Shown here: piece after piece, positions 1 to 8,922 of the stretch
Layout: each line of letters opens with the position of its first letter
Numbering within the stretch: position 1 is the first letter of the stretch
Assembly: GCF_015471405.1 (NCBI RefSeq)
Contig: NZ_BLVZ01000002.1
Location: forward strand, 186,001 to 250,000
Length of the DNA: 64,000 bases
Source of the DNA: Pseudomonas cichorii
GTDB taxonomy: Bacteria; Pseudomonadota; Gammaproteobacteria; Pseudomonadales; Pseudomonadaceae
Direction: 5' to 3'
Notes under the pieces: generated by a model
What the model was told of the DNA's origin: nothing
Database searches by the model: none
The model's input: only the letters and a program-made list of their open reading frames with translations
Position numbers and translations under genes: made by a program

Positions 1-1712
1 CCATCGAAGACATCCTGCATCTGTTTGCGGGATGAAAACAGCACCAGCGTGCCCCGTGAACCTTCCACCAGATCCGGCAGTTCGCGAATGATTGCCGCCG
101 TGTGTGCCACCGCATCGCGGGGGTCGGCCTTGAGGTCAGGCACCCGCAGTACGCCAGCGTCGGCATGATGGAACGGGCTGGGTACAATCGCCGTCACTGC
201 TCCCTTGGGCAAACCGGCACGCATGCGATAGCGGTCGAACTTGCCCAGCGCGGTCAGGGTCGCCGAGGTGACCAGAGCGCCATAGGCAATGTTCCAGAGA
301 TTGCGTCGCAACATTTCAGCCGCCAGGATCGGGCTGGCATTGACCTCGATATCGAACTGCGCGCCGCTGTCGGCCAGGGTCAGCCAGCGCGCCATCGGCG
401 GGCTGTCTTCCGGGTCTTCGGCGGTAAAGGCGGTCCACAGCTCCCAGTTGCCATGGGCACGGGCCAGCAGGCTGCCGAACAGCGGATACCACTCTTCGGC
501 CTGATGACTGGCAATGCCGATATTCACCTCGCCATCCATGCCGTCCTTGAGCAGTTCGGTCAGGCGCGTGAACAGATCGTCCAGCCGCGCAAAGCCCTTC
601 TTCAGCTCAATCCCCATCTCGCGAATATGCTCGGGAATGACACCGCCGACAAAACGATGGCGCGGGCGCTCACGCCCCTGCATGTCTTCACCGGCGCGGA
701 AATCGGCCAGTTGCTCGCAGGCACCGAACATGAATTGCTGATGTCCCTTGATCTCACGCGCCAGTTCGGGAACCTGTTCGATCAGCTTGCCCAGATCGCC
801 GGGCAGCGGGTGCTGGGCAAGCAGCTTGGCAAGGTTCTTGGCCGTCTGCTCCAGCCAGTCGGCCGTGGAGCGCAACCGGGTGTAGTGGGCAAAGTGGCCG
901 ATGGCCTTGTCCGGGAGGTGGTGAGCCTCGTCGAACACATACATGGTGTCGCGGGGATCGGGCAGCACCGCGCCGCCGCCCAGTGCCAGGTCTGCCAGCA
1001 CCATGTCGTGGTTGGTGACGATCACATCCACCTTGCCCATGCCTTCGCGGGCCTTGTAGAACGCACACTGCTGGAAGTTCGGGCAATGGCGGTTGGTACA
1101 CTGGCTGTGGTCGGTGGTCAGACGGGCCCAGTCCTGATCGGCCAGTTCCTGAGGCCAGCTATCACGGTCACCATCCCATTTATTGCCGGCCAGCTTCTGG
1201 AGCATACTGGTGAAAAGCTTCTGGCTGGCTTCATCGACCTCGATCTTGAAGCCCTCTTCCTCGAACAACTGCGCAGTGGCGTTGGTCGCATCGCCTTCCT
1301 GCAACAACATGTCGAGTTTGGACAGGCACATATAGCGCCCGCGCCCCTTGGCCAGAGCAAAACTGAAGTTCAGGCCGCTGTTGCGCATGAGGTCGGGCAG
1401 ATCCTTGTAGACGATCTGCTCTTGCAGGGCGACGGTTGCCGTGGCGATGACCAGCCGCTTGCCCGCAGCCTTGGCCGCGGGGATAGAGGCGATGGCATAG
1501 GCTACGGTCTTCCCCGTACCGGTGCCCGCTTCCACCGCAACCACTGCCGGGTCGCCAGAACGCCGTCCCTCCTCATCGGTCTCGACATCGCCCAGCACCT
1601 TGGCGACCTCTGCGATCATCAAACGCTGGCCATAGCGAGGCTTGAGGCTCTTGGCTTCGAGGAAACGCGAGTAAGCGCCCTGTATCTGGGATTTTAATTC
1701 GGTACTGATCAT
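1..1712 (-). CDS. dinG: ATP-dependent DNA helicase DinG, C-terminus cut by window edge
   Basis: This is an XPD-like superfamily 2 helicase that unwinds DNA 5'->3' and resolves R-loops and forked structures. About 570 residues are visible, reading leftward from the ATG at 1712; the full family length is about 710. Walker A (EAGTGTGKT) lies at residues 61-69 and the DEAH box at about 261-264. Four cysteines near 129, 205, 210 and 216 have the spacing of the 4Fe-4S cluster that E. coli DinG needs. The long open frame on the plus strand over this gene is an antisense shadow. The identification is firm; only the far C-terminus is missing. Confidence 0.95.
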   Translation of the reverse strand, partial: MISTELKSQIQGAYSRFLEAKSLKPRYGQRLMIAEVAKVLGDVETDEEGRRSGDPAVVAVEAGTGTGKTVAYAIASIPAAKAAGKRLVIATATVALQEQIVYKDLPDLMRNSGLNFSFALAKGRGRYMCLSKLDMLLQEGDATNATAQLFEEEGFKIEVDEASQKLFTSMLQKLAGNKWDGDRDSWPQELADQDWARLTTDHSQCTNRHCPNFQQCAFYKAREGMGKVDVIVTNHDMVLADLALGGGAVLPDPRDTMYVFDEAHHLPDKAIGHFAHYTRLRSTADWLEQTAKNLAKLLAQHPLPGDLGKLIEQVPELAREIKGHQQFMFGACEQLADFRAGEDMQGRERPRHRFVGGVIPEHIREMGIELKKGFARLDDLFTRLTELLKDGMDGEVNIGIASHQAEEWYPLFGSLLARAHGNWELWTAFTAEDPEDSPPMARWLTLADSGAQFDIEVNASPILAAEMLRRNLWNIAYGALVTSATLTALGKFDRYRMRAGLPKGAVTAIVPSPFHHADAGVLRVPDLKADPRDAVAHTAAIIRELPDLVEGSRGTLVLFSSRKQMQDVFD

Positions 1713-1819
1713 TGGCTCGGGTTCGGCGGCACGGCAAAAAAGGCTGGATAAATTTTCAGTGGTTCCAAGTGGGCGCTATCATACCGCGCTAAATCCATCC
1801 GCGCAGAACGGAGTACCTG

Positions 1820-2284
1820 ATGACTGCTTTCGCCCCTGTCTACACACTGCATGTTCTGGCTGCCCTGGTCTGGGTTGGCGGAATGTTTTTCGCCTGGATG
1901 GTCCTTCGTCCGGCTGTCGGCGCGGCACTGGAAGGTCCGCTGCGTCTGAAACTGTGGCTTCAGGTGTTTCCACGGTTCTTCGTCTGGGTCTGGGCAGCTA
2001 TCGTGGTCTTGCCCATTACCGGCGTCGGCATGATCCAGTTGAACTTCACCAGCTTCGAGACAGCACCACGTTATGTGCAGGTCATGATGGGGCTGTATGT
2101 GGTGATGGTTGCACTGTTCTTGCGTATCCAGTCGTTACAGCTCCCGGAGCTGCAACGCGCAGTGGATGCCGGACAATGGGCCGAAGGTGCCGCTGCATTG
2201 GGCAGGATCAGGCGTCTGGTGGGGATCAATCTGATCGTTGGCCTGACTGTAGTTGCAATTGCGGCGGCCCGGCCGACTTTCTGA
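1820..2284 (+). CDS. CopD-family inner-membrane protein
   Basis: A 154-residue integral membrane protein with about four hydrophobic segments. The N-terminal helix carries the Leu-His-Val-Leu and Trp-Val-Gly-Gly-Met-Phe pattern common in small CopD-like proteins of Pseudomonas. A GGAG ribosome site lies 6 bases before the ATG. Members are often annotated as copper-resistance CopD homologs, but there are no other copper genes here and no direct evidence of metal transport. It reads away from dinG and converges on the collagen-like gene, with a shared terminator hairpin between them. The family call is good; the function is unknown. Confidence 0.8.
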   Translation: MTAFAPVYTLHVLAALVWVGGMFFAWMVLRPAVGAALEGPLRLKLWLQVFPRFFVWVWAAIVVLPITGVGMIQLNFTSFETAPRYVQVMMGLYVVMVALFLRIQSLQLPELQRAVDAGQWAEGAAALGRIRRLVGINLIVGLTVVAIAAARPTF

Positions 2285-2311
2285 AAGGAAAAATCTGTCT
2301 TGAATATAAGC

Positions 2312-2341
2312 CAGGCCCGGCACAAGCATGCTCCGGGCCTG
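2312..2341. terminator. Bidirectional terminator between convergent genes
   Basis: CAGGCCCGG (2312-2320) pairs perfectly with CCGGGCCTG (2333-2341) around a 12-base loop, in the gap between the CopD-type gene and the end of the collagen-like gene. Confidence 0.7.
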
Positions 2342-2352
2342 ACGAAACGGCG

Positions 2353-3111
2353 TTACAGACGCTGTAGGCTCAATGCACCGGCAGGTCCTGCGGCACCTGG
2401 CTGCCCTACTTGCCCGGGTTTCCCCGGCTTGCCGCCATCGGCGCGATAGACGATACAGCCTTTGGATTCGCCACCCTTGCCCGGTTTGCCGCCCTCGCCA
2501 CCCGGCCCAGGGGCACCGCCCTCGACGTTGACCTTGATACGCTCGGCAGCAAAACTCTGTGGCAGCTCCAGACGAACCTGAGCACCTGCCGCACCGTCAT
2601 GGCCGTTACCGCCATTGTCACCGTCATAACCGCGACCCGCCTGCCCCCAGGTGCAACCCGGCGCCTGACCATTGCCACCATCAAGCCCTGCATAACCTCG
2701 CGCACCGGCACCGCCACGGGCATCGATCGACAGTTGCTCGGCGTTCAGGCTCTGCAAGCGCAGGATCAGATTGCGCCCCGGCAAGGCCGCTTTTTCAAAG
2801 GTCCCCGGTGCGCCACGCGCCATGATCTGGCTGCCAGAGGCCAATTCGCCATGACTGACGACGAGGCTGAAAGTCTGCGAACCCGGCACGATGGCGATAC
2901 GTGCCTCATGCCCCAGCACCAGCTCACCGACCTTGACCTCGGTAATATTTGCCGGGATCAGCAAGGTGCCGTAATCCGCCACCTCCAGACGCTCGACCTG
3001 CAGAACGCTGCTGTTACCCGGCAGACGCATCAGGGAGTGCGCATCGACATTGATCGTCTGCGCCAAGGCCAGCGGGCTGAACAAGGCCGCCAGGAGAAAA
3101 AGGTTACGCAT
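2353..3111 (-). CDS. Exported collagen-like Gly-rich protein
   Basis: A 252-residue protein with a clear Sec signal (MRNLFLLAALFSPLALA, cleavage about residue 17). A mixed N-terminal part of about 110 residues is followed by Gly-rich tracts from about residue 130. The last third contains genuine Gly-X-Y runs such as GGKPGKGGESKG and GKPGKPGQVGQPGAAGPAG. Two cysteines sit in the Gly-rich region and could form a disulfide. There is no anchoring motif, so the product is periplasmic or secreted. It overlaps the upstream DUF1145 gene by 8 bases, so the two are probably cotranscribed. I do not recognise a function. A structural or adhesive role is inference from composition only. Confidence 0.8.
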   Translation of the reverse strand: MRNLFLLAALFSPLALAQTINVDAHSLMRLPGNSSVLQVERLEVADYGTLLIPANITEVKVGELVLGHEARIAIVPGSQTFSLVVSHGELASGSQIMARGAPGTFEKAALPGRNLILRLQSLNAEQLSIDARGGAGARGYAGLDGGNGQAPGCTWGQAGRGYDGDNGGNGHDGAAGAQVRLELPQSFAAERIKVNVEGGAPGPGGEGGKPGKGGESKGCIVYRADGGKPGKPGQVGQPGAAGPAGALSLQRL

Positions 3112-3379
3112 GAGTGGACTCCGCTGGACGACGACCTATGGCCTGGACATGGAAGATACCGAAAATGAGGATTTTCCCCCGATCACGCCACGGATGCCGG
3201 CGACCGCGCAGGCTGCCGTTGAACAGGATCAACTCAAGCAAATGAGTCAACAGCACCAGGCTGCCTGCCATATCGATCATGATGCCGAACGGACTGGGAG
3301 CCTCGATGACCGAATTGACCATCACCACCAGCCAGAACCCCAGCGTCAATACCTTGCCCAGCCCCCAAAACAGCTTCAT
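3104..3379 (-). CDS. DUF1145 family small membrane protein
   Basis: A 91-residue protein with two to three hydrophobic helices and a short basic tail. The pattern GKVLTLGFWLVVMVN followed by a second membrane segment rich in Leu and a Gly-Arg-Arg turn is that of the DUF1145 family, which is common in Pseudomonas and of unknown function. Its 3' end overlaps the start of the collagen-like gene by 8 bases, which suggests a two-gene operon. The start at 3379 is the only ATG that preserves the first membrane helix. Confidence 0.75.
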   Translation of the reverse strand: MKLFWGLGKVLTLGFWLVVMVNSVIEAPSPFGIMIDMAGSLVLLTHLLELILFNGSLRGRRHPWRDRGKILIFGIFHVQAIGRRPAESTHA

Positions 3380-3534
3380 CGCCTGCCCCCCATGGTCATG
3401 ATGCGTTTACGAAAGCGAATTCTTCGCACGCTTTTTCGTTGCCGCACAGTAGACGTCCTGTACACCAAATATGCCAGCGGTGGAGTGAAAAAAGACCGGA
3501 CTGACGGCGGCATCGAGGCTGGGGCTTCCGGTTT

Positions 3535-4482
3535 TCAGGCCTGGCTGCTGGCCTTGCCCTCAATGACAGGCTGAACCACCGGTGCCGGGCGCTTGTACCA
3601 CCAGACGCCCAGCAGCACGGCGGCGACGCCTACCCATTGCAGCGCGGCCAGCTTCTCGTCGAAAAAGAAGAAGCCGATCAGAATCGCGACCACCGGGCGA
3701 GCCAGCGCCGAGACGGAGGCCAGCACCACGTCGACATGACGCAGCGCATAGGCCATCAACCCATGCCCCAGCAATTGGCTGATCAACGCCAACAGAGCAA
3801 TCACCAGCCAGCCATAAAGGGTGTCCGGCAAAATCTGCTGACTGGTGACAAGGGCCACCGGCAACAGCAGCAAGGCACAGGTGAAGCTGTTCCAGATGAT
3901 TATCTTGCGGGACGAGAAGCAGTCGCGCAGGGATTTGATCAGGATCAGATAGATCGCATAGAACAGCGCCGAGTTGAGCGCCAGCAGATCGCCAGTCACG
4001 CTCTGGCTGGAGAATGTCAGGCTCGCGCTGCCATCAAACACCAGCAGGCAGGCTCCCGCGATACTCAGGGCCAGCGCCAATACCTGAGAGGTGCCGATTT
4101 TTTCCTTGAGAAACAGAAAGGACAAAATCGCCACGAAGACCGGCGACAGGTTCATCAGGATCGAGGTGTTGGCCATGCTGGTCAGCTTCACCGCCCAGTG
4201 GTTGGACAGCAGATCGATGCACGACACCACACCCGACAGCAGCAACAGGGCCAACATGACACTGCGGCTGCGACCTGGAGTGATGGTTTCCACATCCTTG
4301 TTCTTGCCGGGCGGCAAGGCGGTAAACGCATAGGCCATGCCGCCAGCGATGAACATGCGCAGCATCAGCGTTGAAGTGGCATCCACCTCGCTGAGCTTGA
4401 CGAACGCAATCGCCGACGCCACACCAATGGTGCTGATGATCAGTGCCAGAACGGGCAGAACAGACTTATTACCCACCGTCAT
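3535..4482 (-). CDS. EamA/DMT-family transporter, likely exporter of the adjacent pathway
   Basis: A 315-residue inner-membrane protein with about ten hydrophobic helices in two EamA repeats. The second repeat contains the typical SVSALARPVVAILIGFFFF run. DMT proteins of this size usually export amino acids or small metabolites. The gene begins 27 bases after the deiminase-like gene on the same strand, with GAGG 7 bases before its ATG at 4482, so it is probably the last gene of the 3.5-9.6 kb operon. Export of that pathway's product, or self-protection, is inference from position. The fold assignment is strong; the substrate is unknown. Confidence 0.85.
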   Translation of the reverse strand: MTVGNKSVLPVLALIISTIGVASAIAFVKLSEVDATSTLMLRMFIAGGMAYAFTALPPGKNKDVETITPGRSRSVMLALLLLSGVVSCIDLLSNHWAVKLTSMANTSILMNLSPVFVAILSFLFLKEKIGTSQVLALALSIAGACLLVFDGSASLTFSSQSVTGDLLALNSALFYAIYLILIKSLRDCFSSRKIIIWNSFTCALLLLPVALVTSQQILPDTLYGWLVIALLALISQLLGHGLMAYALRHVDVVLASVSALARPVVAILIGFFFFDEKLAALQWVGVAAVLLGVWWYKRPAPVVQPVIEGKASSQA

Positions 4483-4509
4483 GACGGGTCCTCGAAGTTA
4501 TATAAGAAG

Positions 4510-5607
4510 TTATATGAGTTGGGTGGCGCAATGAATGCCGCCAAATTGCTTCTGGTGTTCGGCGAAAGAGACCCGATGAATGTCATAGCCACGCGCCGAC
4601 AGCCGATCCAGCAAGCCCGTGGGTGCGTTGTGATCGATCCAGACATGCTTGCCCAGTGAGAACGCATTGGCGCACCAGGCTGACATCATCGATTCGTCCA
4701 GCAACACCGGCTCAAGATCCACAGCCTCTGCGGCCTGGCGCAACGTCAGGTGTTCTTGCGAGAGCTGCCAGCCCGAAGGTGTACGGTGATAGAGGCTCAC
4801 CCGTGAGCGGTCGATGGCGTCGGCTCGTTTCGCATCGATCAGCAAGTCGCCGCGCAGCAGGGATACATAGTGGTCGAGGTGGAACTGTTCAGGGTTGTGC
4901 CACCCATCCTCGACGGCCAGCACGACATCGCTCTTGAGCAGGCTGGCCCCCAGCAAGAAGTGCAGCGTCTCGACCTGGGTCCGAAAGCCGGTGTTGATGA
5001 TCGATACGCGCTCGTTTTCCTGATAGTCACCGCCTTCAAGCACATGGTCGAGTTCCACAAGGGGATAGCCATGGGCGGCGACTACCTTTTTCACCACTTC
5101 AACTTCCCGCGCCCGGTCCTGGCGTTTCAAGCGGCCGAAAACCGGCTGGCCGCCCACGTTCATGAAATGGTCTCGCGGGAACAGCAGCCCGTACAACGGA
5201 TGAATTTCATACGTTTCATAAGTGGCGTCAGGGCTGATGCGGCCCAGTTCATCATCGTAATACAGCCGGAGTTTCGGCTGGTTGATGATGATTTCCGCCA
5301 GTTCCCGGCGACTGCTGCGCGTCAGTTGTTCGTGGGCAAGACGCTGGCGCTCCTGTGGAATATCGTCGGCAAAGCGCAGCGCATTCCCGGCCAGTTGCCG
5401 CATATCTTCCAGCGGGACGTGCGGCCCGTCTTCATTGAACAGCGCGTCGGACAGAAAAGCCGTCGGGATACCTGCGGCATTGAACGATGCGGCCAGGGCC
5501 AGCACATCGGCATCGGCCTGACGCAGCGAGTAAGGCTGCTGCGCCTCCATGAATACCGACATGGCCACAGGCTGTACGATGGAGGGAAGTTGCACAAGCA
5601 CTTTCAT
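4510..5607 (-). CDS. Arginine-deiminase/amidinotransferase-superfamily enzyme
   Basis: A 365-residue guanidino-modifying enzyme. Counting from the ATG at 5607, the catalytic set of the superfamily is present: Asp146 in FPRD, Glu191 in EGGD, Arg209 in GFRT, His243 and Asp245 in HLD, and nucleophile Cys360 in GGIHC. HLD and EGGD resemble arginine deiminases; the C-terminal HCATQ resembles agmatine deiminases. Hydrolysis of a guanidine or amidino transfer are both possible. The longer upstream reading frame is rejected because TGATG couples this ATG directly to the stop of the preceding ATP-grasp gene and GGGAGG precedes it. This is not a housekeeping arcA or aguA: it sits in a biosynthetic operon and has neither length nor neighbours of those. 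The exact substrate is unknown. Confidence 0.85.
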   Translation of the reverse strand: MKVLVQLPSIVQPVAMSVFMEAQQPYSLRQADADVLALAASFNAAGIPTAFLSDALFNEDGPHVPLEDMRQLAGNALRFADDIPQERQRLAHEQLTRSSRRELAEIIINQPKLRLYYDDELGRISPDATYETYEIHPLYGLLFPRDHFMNVGGQPVFGRLKRQDRAREVEVVKKVVAAHGYPLVELDHVLEGGDYQENERVSIINTGFRTQVETLHFLLGASLLKSDVVLAVEDGWHNPEQFHLDHYVSLLRGDLLIDAKRADAIDRSRVSLYHRTPSGWQLSQEHLTLRQAAEAVDLEPVLLDESMMSAWCANAFSLGKHVWIDHNAPTGLLDRLSARGYDIHRVSFAEHQKQFGGIHCATQLI

Positions 5608-6788
5608 CAGCTCGCCTCCCGCACTGAGTCGGCACGAATGGAGGTCTGCAGGACGTCCATGCAATACAGGATGGCGTCTTCCACCTCAGCCTGGGTTTCG
5701 CCCACAAAATGCAGCCGTGCGGGGATTTCTTCGTAGCTGAACTCGCTGGATTCGCCTTGCCGCTGAACGCTGCTATAGGCCAGCAGCGGGTGGGACAATT
5801 GCATCTTCGGGTCGAAGGCAAAGCCAGTGGTGAAGGGGTTGGGCATCATCAGAAAACCGGTGATCCGGGTTTTGACAGGCGGGACATGGTCCTTGAGCGC
5901 AGCACGGGTCCACAGCTCATACAGATCGATTCCCTCGCTGCGCATGGCGACAAACGGAATCTCGCCACCGCCGACCCGACCGCCGATTTCCAGAAAAACC
6001 AGTTCGCCGCGCCGCTCGATAAGCTCCAGATGAATGGCCTGATCCTTGAGGTTCAGCCGAACACAGACTTCTCTGGTAAAAGCCTGCACCGCCTCGATGA
6101 ACCGAGAATTATCGACAGCCACCGAGCCAAGCGGCTGGCCATTGCGAAAATCCAGGCAGGTGTTCAGGTATTTCGACACCTTGAAATACGGAGTGCTGTC
6201 GCCCGCCAGTATGGCGTCGACGTGATAGATATCGCCTTCTATGTACTCTTCCACTTCATAGCCGGTGAAATCCAGCAGGTCGGGGATATCGCTCAGACGG
6301 TCAATCTTCACGACACCGTCCGAAGCCGCGCCAACCTGAGGTTTCAGGATCACCGGGTAGCCGTGCGCATGGCAGAACTCTTCCACGTCCAGACGCGACA
6401 ACACGTTTCGGTACTGCGGGTAGCGGACGGTCGAGCCCTGTAGTGCTTCTTTCATACTGGCCTTGTTACGGCACAGCAGGTTGTCGGCGATTTTCGCACC
6501 GCTGATATTCAGCTCGGTGCGGACCAGTGCAGCGGCATCCAGATCGTATTCCGAGAAGGCGATGACAAAGTCGATGGGGTGCTGACGATGAATGGCCTGC
6601 GCTTCCTGCAGTATCAGGCCTGCATCCAGTACGCCAAGCTCCACCACTTTGAAGCTGAGCTGCTGATCAATCAGCCCTGCACGCCCCGCCAGGGAAATAT
6701 AGGAAACGTCGACCTGAGTGTGATCGATATATTTGCGGTAATCGGAAAGTTCGTCGTCGTAGCGGTTAATGATCAGAACGTGCTTCAT
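5607..6788 (-). CDS. ATP-grasp ligase (second in operon)
   Basis: A 393-residue ATP-grasp enzyme. It has the nucleotide-binding strand VILKP with Lys149, a Gly-rich loop (GAASDG), the EVEEYIEGD motif at about 178-186, and the metal-binding segment HLELIERRGELVFLEIGGR at about 253-271. Family members join a carboxylate to an amine through an acyl phosphate. The N-terminal region resembles the PreATP-grasp folds of amino acid and peptide ligases. It overlaps the preceding ATP-grasp gene by four bases (ATGA) and the deiminase-like gene by one base (TGATG), so translation is coupled. It probably forms an amide bond in a small peptide-like product; the substrates cannot be read from sequence. Confidence 0.85.
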   Translation of the reverse strand: MKHVLIINRYDDELSDYRKYIDHTQVDVSYISLAGRAGLIDQQLSFKVVELGVLDAGLILQEAQAIHRQHPIDFVIAFSEYDLDAAALVRTELNISGAKIADNLLCRNKASMKEALQGSTVRYPQYRNVLSRLDVEEFCHAHGYPVILKPQVGAASDGVVKIDRLSDIPDLLDFTGYEVEEYIEGDIYHVDAILAGDSTPYFKVSKYLNTCLDFRNGQPLGSVAVDNSRFIEAVQAFTREVCVRLNLKDQAIHLELIERRGELVFLEIGGRVGGGEIPFVAMRSEGIDLYELWTRAALKDHVPPVKTRITGFLMMPNPFTTGFAFDPKMQLSHPLLAYSSVQRQGESSEFSYEEIPARLHFVGETQAEVEDAILYCMDVLQTSIRADSVREAS

Positions 6789-7996
6789 ACGATTGCAACC
6801 TCGTTGTGTACCCGCCCGACCAGGCTTCTGACTGCGGCCTCATCAACGCCGCCGAACATCACGTAGCCAACCCGTGAGGTCCAGTCCTGATCCGAGCCCA
6901 GCGCATCGCCGGTACGAAAGTAAATCTGGTGCGAGAGGTAGTACGGACTGTCGATAAGCTCACCGAGACCGTGCAGGCGGGTAAATTCGCTTTTCTCGCC
7001 ACGGGGAATGAAGGCGATGGCACTGACACCACTCGCCTGGGGGGCGGCAGGCGTATCGATGCTCAGGTATTCACAGAGCGTTTCAAGGGCCAGATCGATT
7101 CCACTGGCCCGTTTGATCAGCTCGACGATACCGTCGCCGGGAAGACGGGCTGCCAGTTCGACCGCTACGGGCTGGCCCTGGGGCGTAACCCGAAGCTCCA
7201 GATGGAAAGGGCCGACGTTCAGGCTGATGGCATCCAGCACCGCCAGCGTGTAGTCGTTCAGAGTGGTGCGAAACGCCTCATCGTAGCCCTGGCCGACGAT
7301 ATGGCCGATCTCGATGAAGTAAGGCTCCGAGCCGAGCAGTTTCTCGGTGATGGACGCGATGGTGACGCTGCCATCCCTACGCACCACACCTTCGATACTG
7401 TATTCGTTGCCGGGAATGTACTCTTCGACGATCAGGCGTCCGCTGGCGGTAAAGCCAATGTCATTGGGCAACGACTGACGAAAGGCGCTGACGGCCTCGA
7501 CCAGCTCTTCATGGTTATAAAGCTTGCGAACGCCGATACTCCCGGCCATATCGACCGGCTTGACCACCGCCGGGAAGCTGAAGCCTGCGGGCACGACCAC
7601 CGGCTCGTCGGTGCTGAGCAGAAAAAATCCGATATCGCTGAGCCCCGTCTCGGTCAGACGACTGCGGAAGTTGAACTTGTTGCGCACCCGTTGCACGGCG
7701 TTGTCGCCAAGATGCGTTTTACCTTGCGCAGCGCCCAGGCTTGCAGCCATCGGGACGGCATACTCCACGCCGGGAAGAATGGCACTGACGGTTCCCAACT
7801 CATTGAGCGCCGCCATCTGTGCGTCGAAATCAGCGGTGTCGATCTTGATGACCTGACGCGCCTTGGCACGCAGTTGCGGGTCAAGCTCCTGCTCGCCCCC
7901 GTCGACGGAAAAGACATATAAATCAACGCCCAGTTGCTGCGCTGCATTGAGATAGTTTATGCCGGATGAAACAGGATCGATGACAACTACGGACAT
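6785..7996 (-). CDS. ATP-grasp ligase (first in operon)
   Basis: A 403-residue ATP-grasp enzyme, distinct in sequence from its neighbour. VVKP with Lys146 and the AGSIGV loop, VEEYIPGNEYS (190-200), HLELRV (265-270) and VELAARLPGDG (279-289) are the ATP- and Mg-binding elements. The last motif resembles L-amino acid ligases and carnosine-synthase-like proteins. It lies 14 bases after the ferredoxin-reductase gene, with GGAGA 8 bases before the ATG. Two unlike ligases in a row suggest assembly of a product from at least three carboxyl/amine building blocks, or sequential activation of one substrate; this is inference. Confidence 0.85.
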   Translation of the reverse strand: MSVVVIDPVSSGINYLNAAQQLGVDLYVFSVDGGEQELDPQLRAKARQVIKIDTADFDAQMAALNELGTVSAILPGVEYAVPMAASLGAAQGKTHLGDNAVQRVRNKFNFRSRLTETGLSDIGFFLLSTDEPVVVPAGFSFPAVVKPVDMAGSIGVRKLYNHEELVEAVSAFRQSLPNDIGFTASGRLIVEEYIPGNEYSIEGVVRRDGSVTIASITEKLLGSEPYFIEIGHIVGQGYDEAFRTTLNDYTLAVLDAISLNVGPFHLELRVTPQGQPVAVELAARLPGDGIVELIKRASGIDLALETLCEYLSIDTPAAPQASGVSAIAFIPRGEKSEFTRLHGLGELIDSPYYLSHQIYFRTGDALGSDQDWTSRVGYVMFGGVDEAAVRSLVGRVHNEVAIV

Positions 7997-8010
7997 TGTT
8001 CAGTCTCCGA

Positions 8011-8898
8011 CTATCCAAAACTTTCGAGTTCACATAAAGGAAGGTTTTTCAGCTTGTCGATTACCAGATCCGACCCCACACCTACCGTAAGTGCATCCAC
8101 TACCAAGTGTTCGCCAATATCGAAATCCGCACAGGTCCAGTCACGATAAGGAATGTTGACGACATTGACCTTGCATTCAACGGAACTGCGAAATCGTTCA
8201 ATACAGCCCGAGTGGTAGGTGGAAAGAGTGGTACGGTTGACGGCATACACCTCAACTTCACCGATATTGTGTTTTACCACCAACTCCTGCGCACGACTCA
8301 ATGCCGCCCCCATTCCGCTGCCGCCACTGACTATATTCAGACGGTTCATGGCGCTTTCATAGTGAGGCAATGAAGGACTCACGATGTAATACTCCAGTCG
8401 GTCGTCAACGGACAACGTTGCAAACAGACTTGAGAACAGCCCACCGGGGCGTAACTTCACATGAAACGTGATGCTGTCGTACGCTTTTTTGCCCAACGTG
8501 ACCACGGAGTAACTGCGCACCGCTGAAAGCTCGGGATGCTTCAACGTCACGACAGATTTGGCGTTATAAAAAACCCGCTTGACCTCCAGGACGACTTCCA
8601 TGACCTGTTCGGACAAATACGTTTTACTTTTGAGCCTGGCGGCATGAAAGCTGCTGATAGCGGGGACAATATCAATATCCGTTTCTGCCCTGCTTATACA
8701 GGGCAGAAACTCGCTTTGTACTGTAACTTCCACACCGTCTTCCAGAACGCGGCCTGACACCAATCGGCATCGACACACTCTGCACACACCTTTAAGGCAG
8801 CCTTTTACGAGCGCTCCGGAGGGGATTGCATCAATAAGAGGCTGCCTGCTGTCGGCGGTGTAGGTCTGCTCTCCAACGCGGACACTATAAGTTGCCAT
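8011..8898 (-). CDS. 2Fe-2S ferredoxin/FAD/NAD(P)H reductase
   Basis: A 295-residue electron-transfer protein. The N-terminus is a plant-type 2Fe-2S ferredoxin with Cys34, Cys39, Cys42 and Cys67 (C-x4-C-x2-C-x24-C). It is followed by a ferredoxin-NADP reductase-like module: RSYS near 128-131 for the flavin and GGSGMG near 192-197 for the pyridine nucleotide. The order matches the reductase components of soluble diiron monooxygenases. The gene lies 24 bases after the diiron oxidase gene and 14 bases before the first ligase, so its likely partner is that oxidase. Base composition looks clearly more AT-rich than flanking core genes (not computed). Partner assignment is inference; domain order is well supported. 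Confidence 0.88.
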   Translation of the reverse strand: MATYSVRVGEQTYTADSRQPLIDAIPSGALVKGCLKGVCRVCRCRLVSGRVLEDGVEVTVQSEFLPCISRAETDIDIVPAISSFHAARLKSKTYLSEQVMEVVLEVKRVFYNAKSVVTLKHPELSAVRSYSVVTLGKKAYDSITFHVKLRPGGLFSSLFATLSVDDRLEYYIVSPSLPHYESAMNRLNIVSGGSGMGAALSRAQELVVKHNIGEVEVYAVNRTTLSTYHSGCIERFRSSVECKVNVVNIPYRDWTCADFDIGEHLVVDALTVGVGSDLVIDKLKNLPLCELESFG

Positions 8899-8922
8899 TA
8901 CACCGGCCTTCAGTGATGTGTA

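Noticed and set aside
102..1697. Open frame of 531 codons on the plus strand
   Set aside because: It is antisense to dinG, whose protein on the minus strand has all helicase motifs; the plus-strand translation has no recognisable domain.
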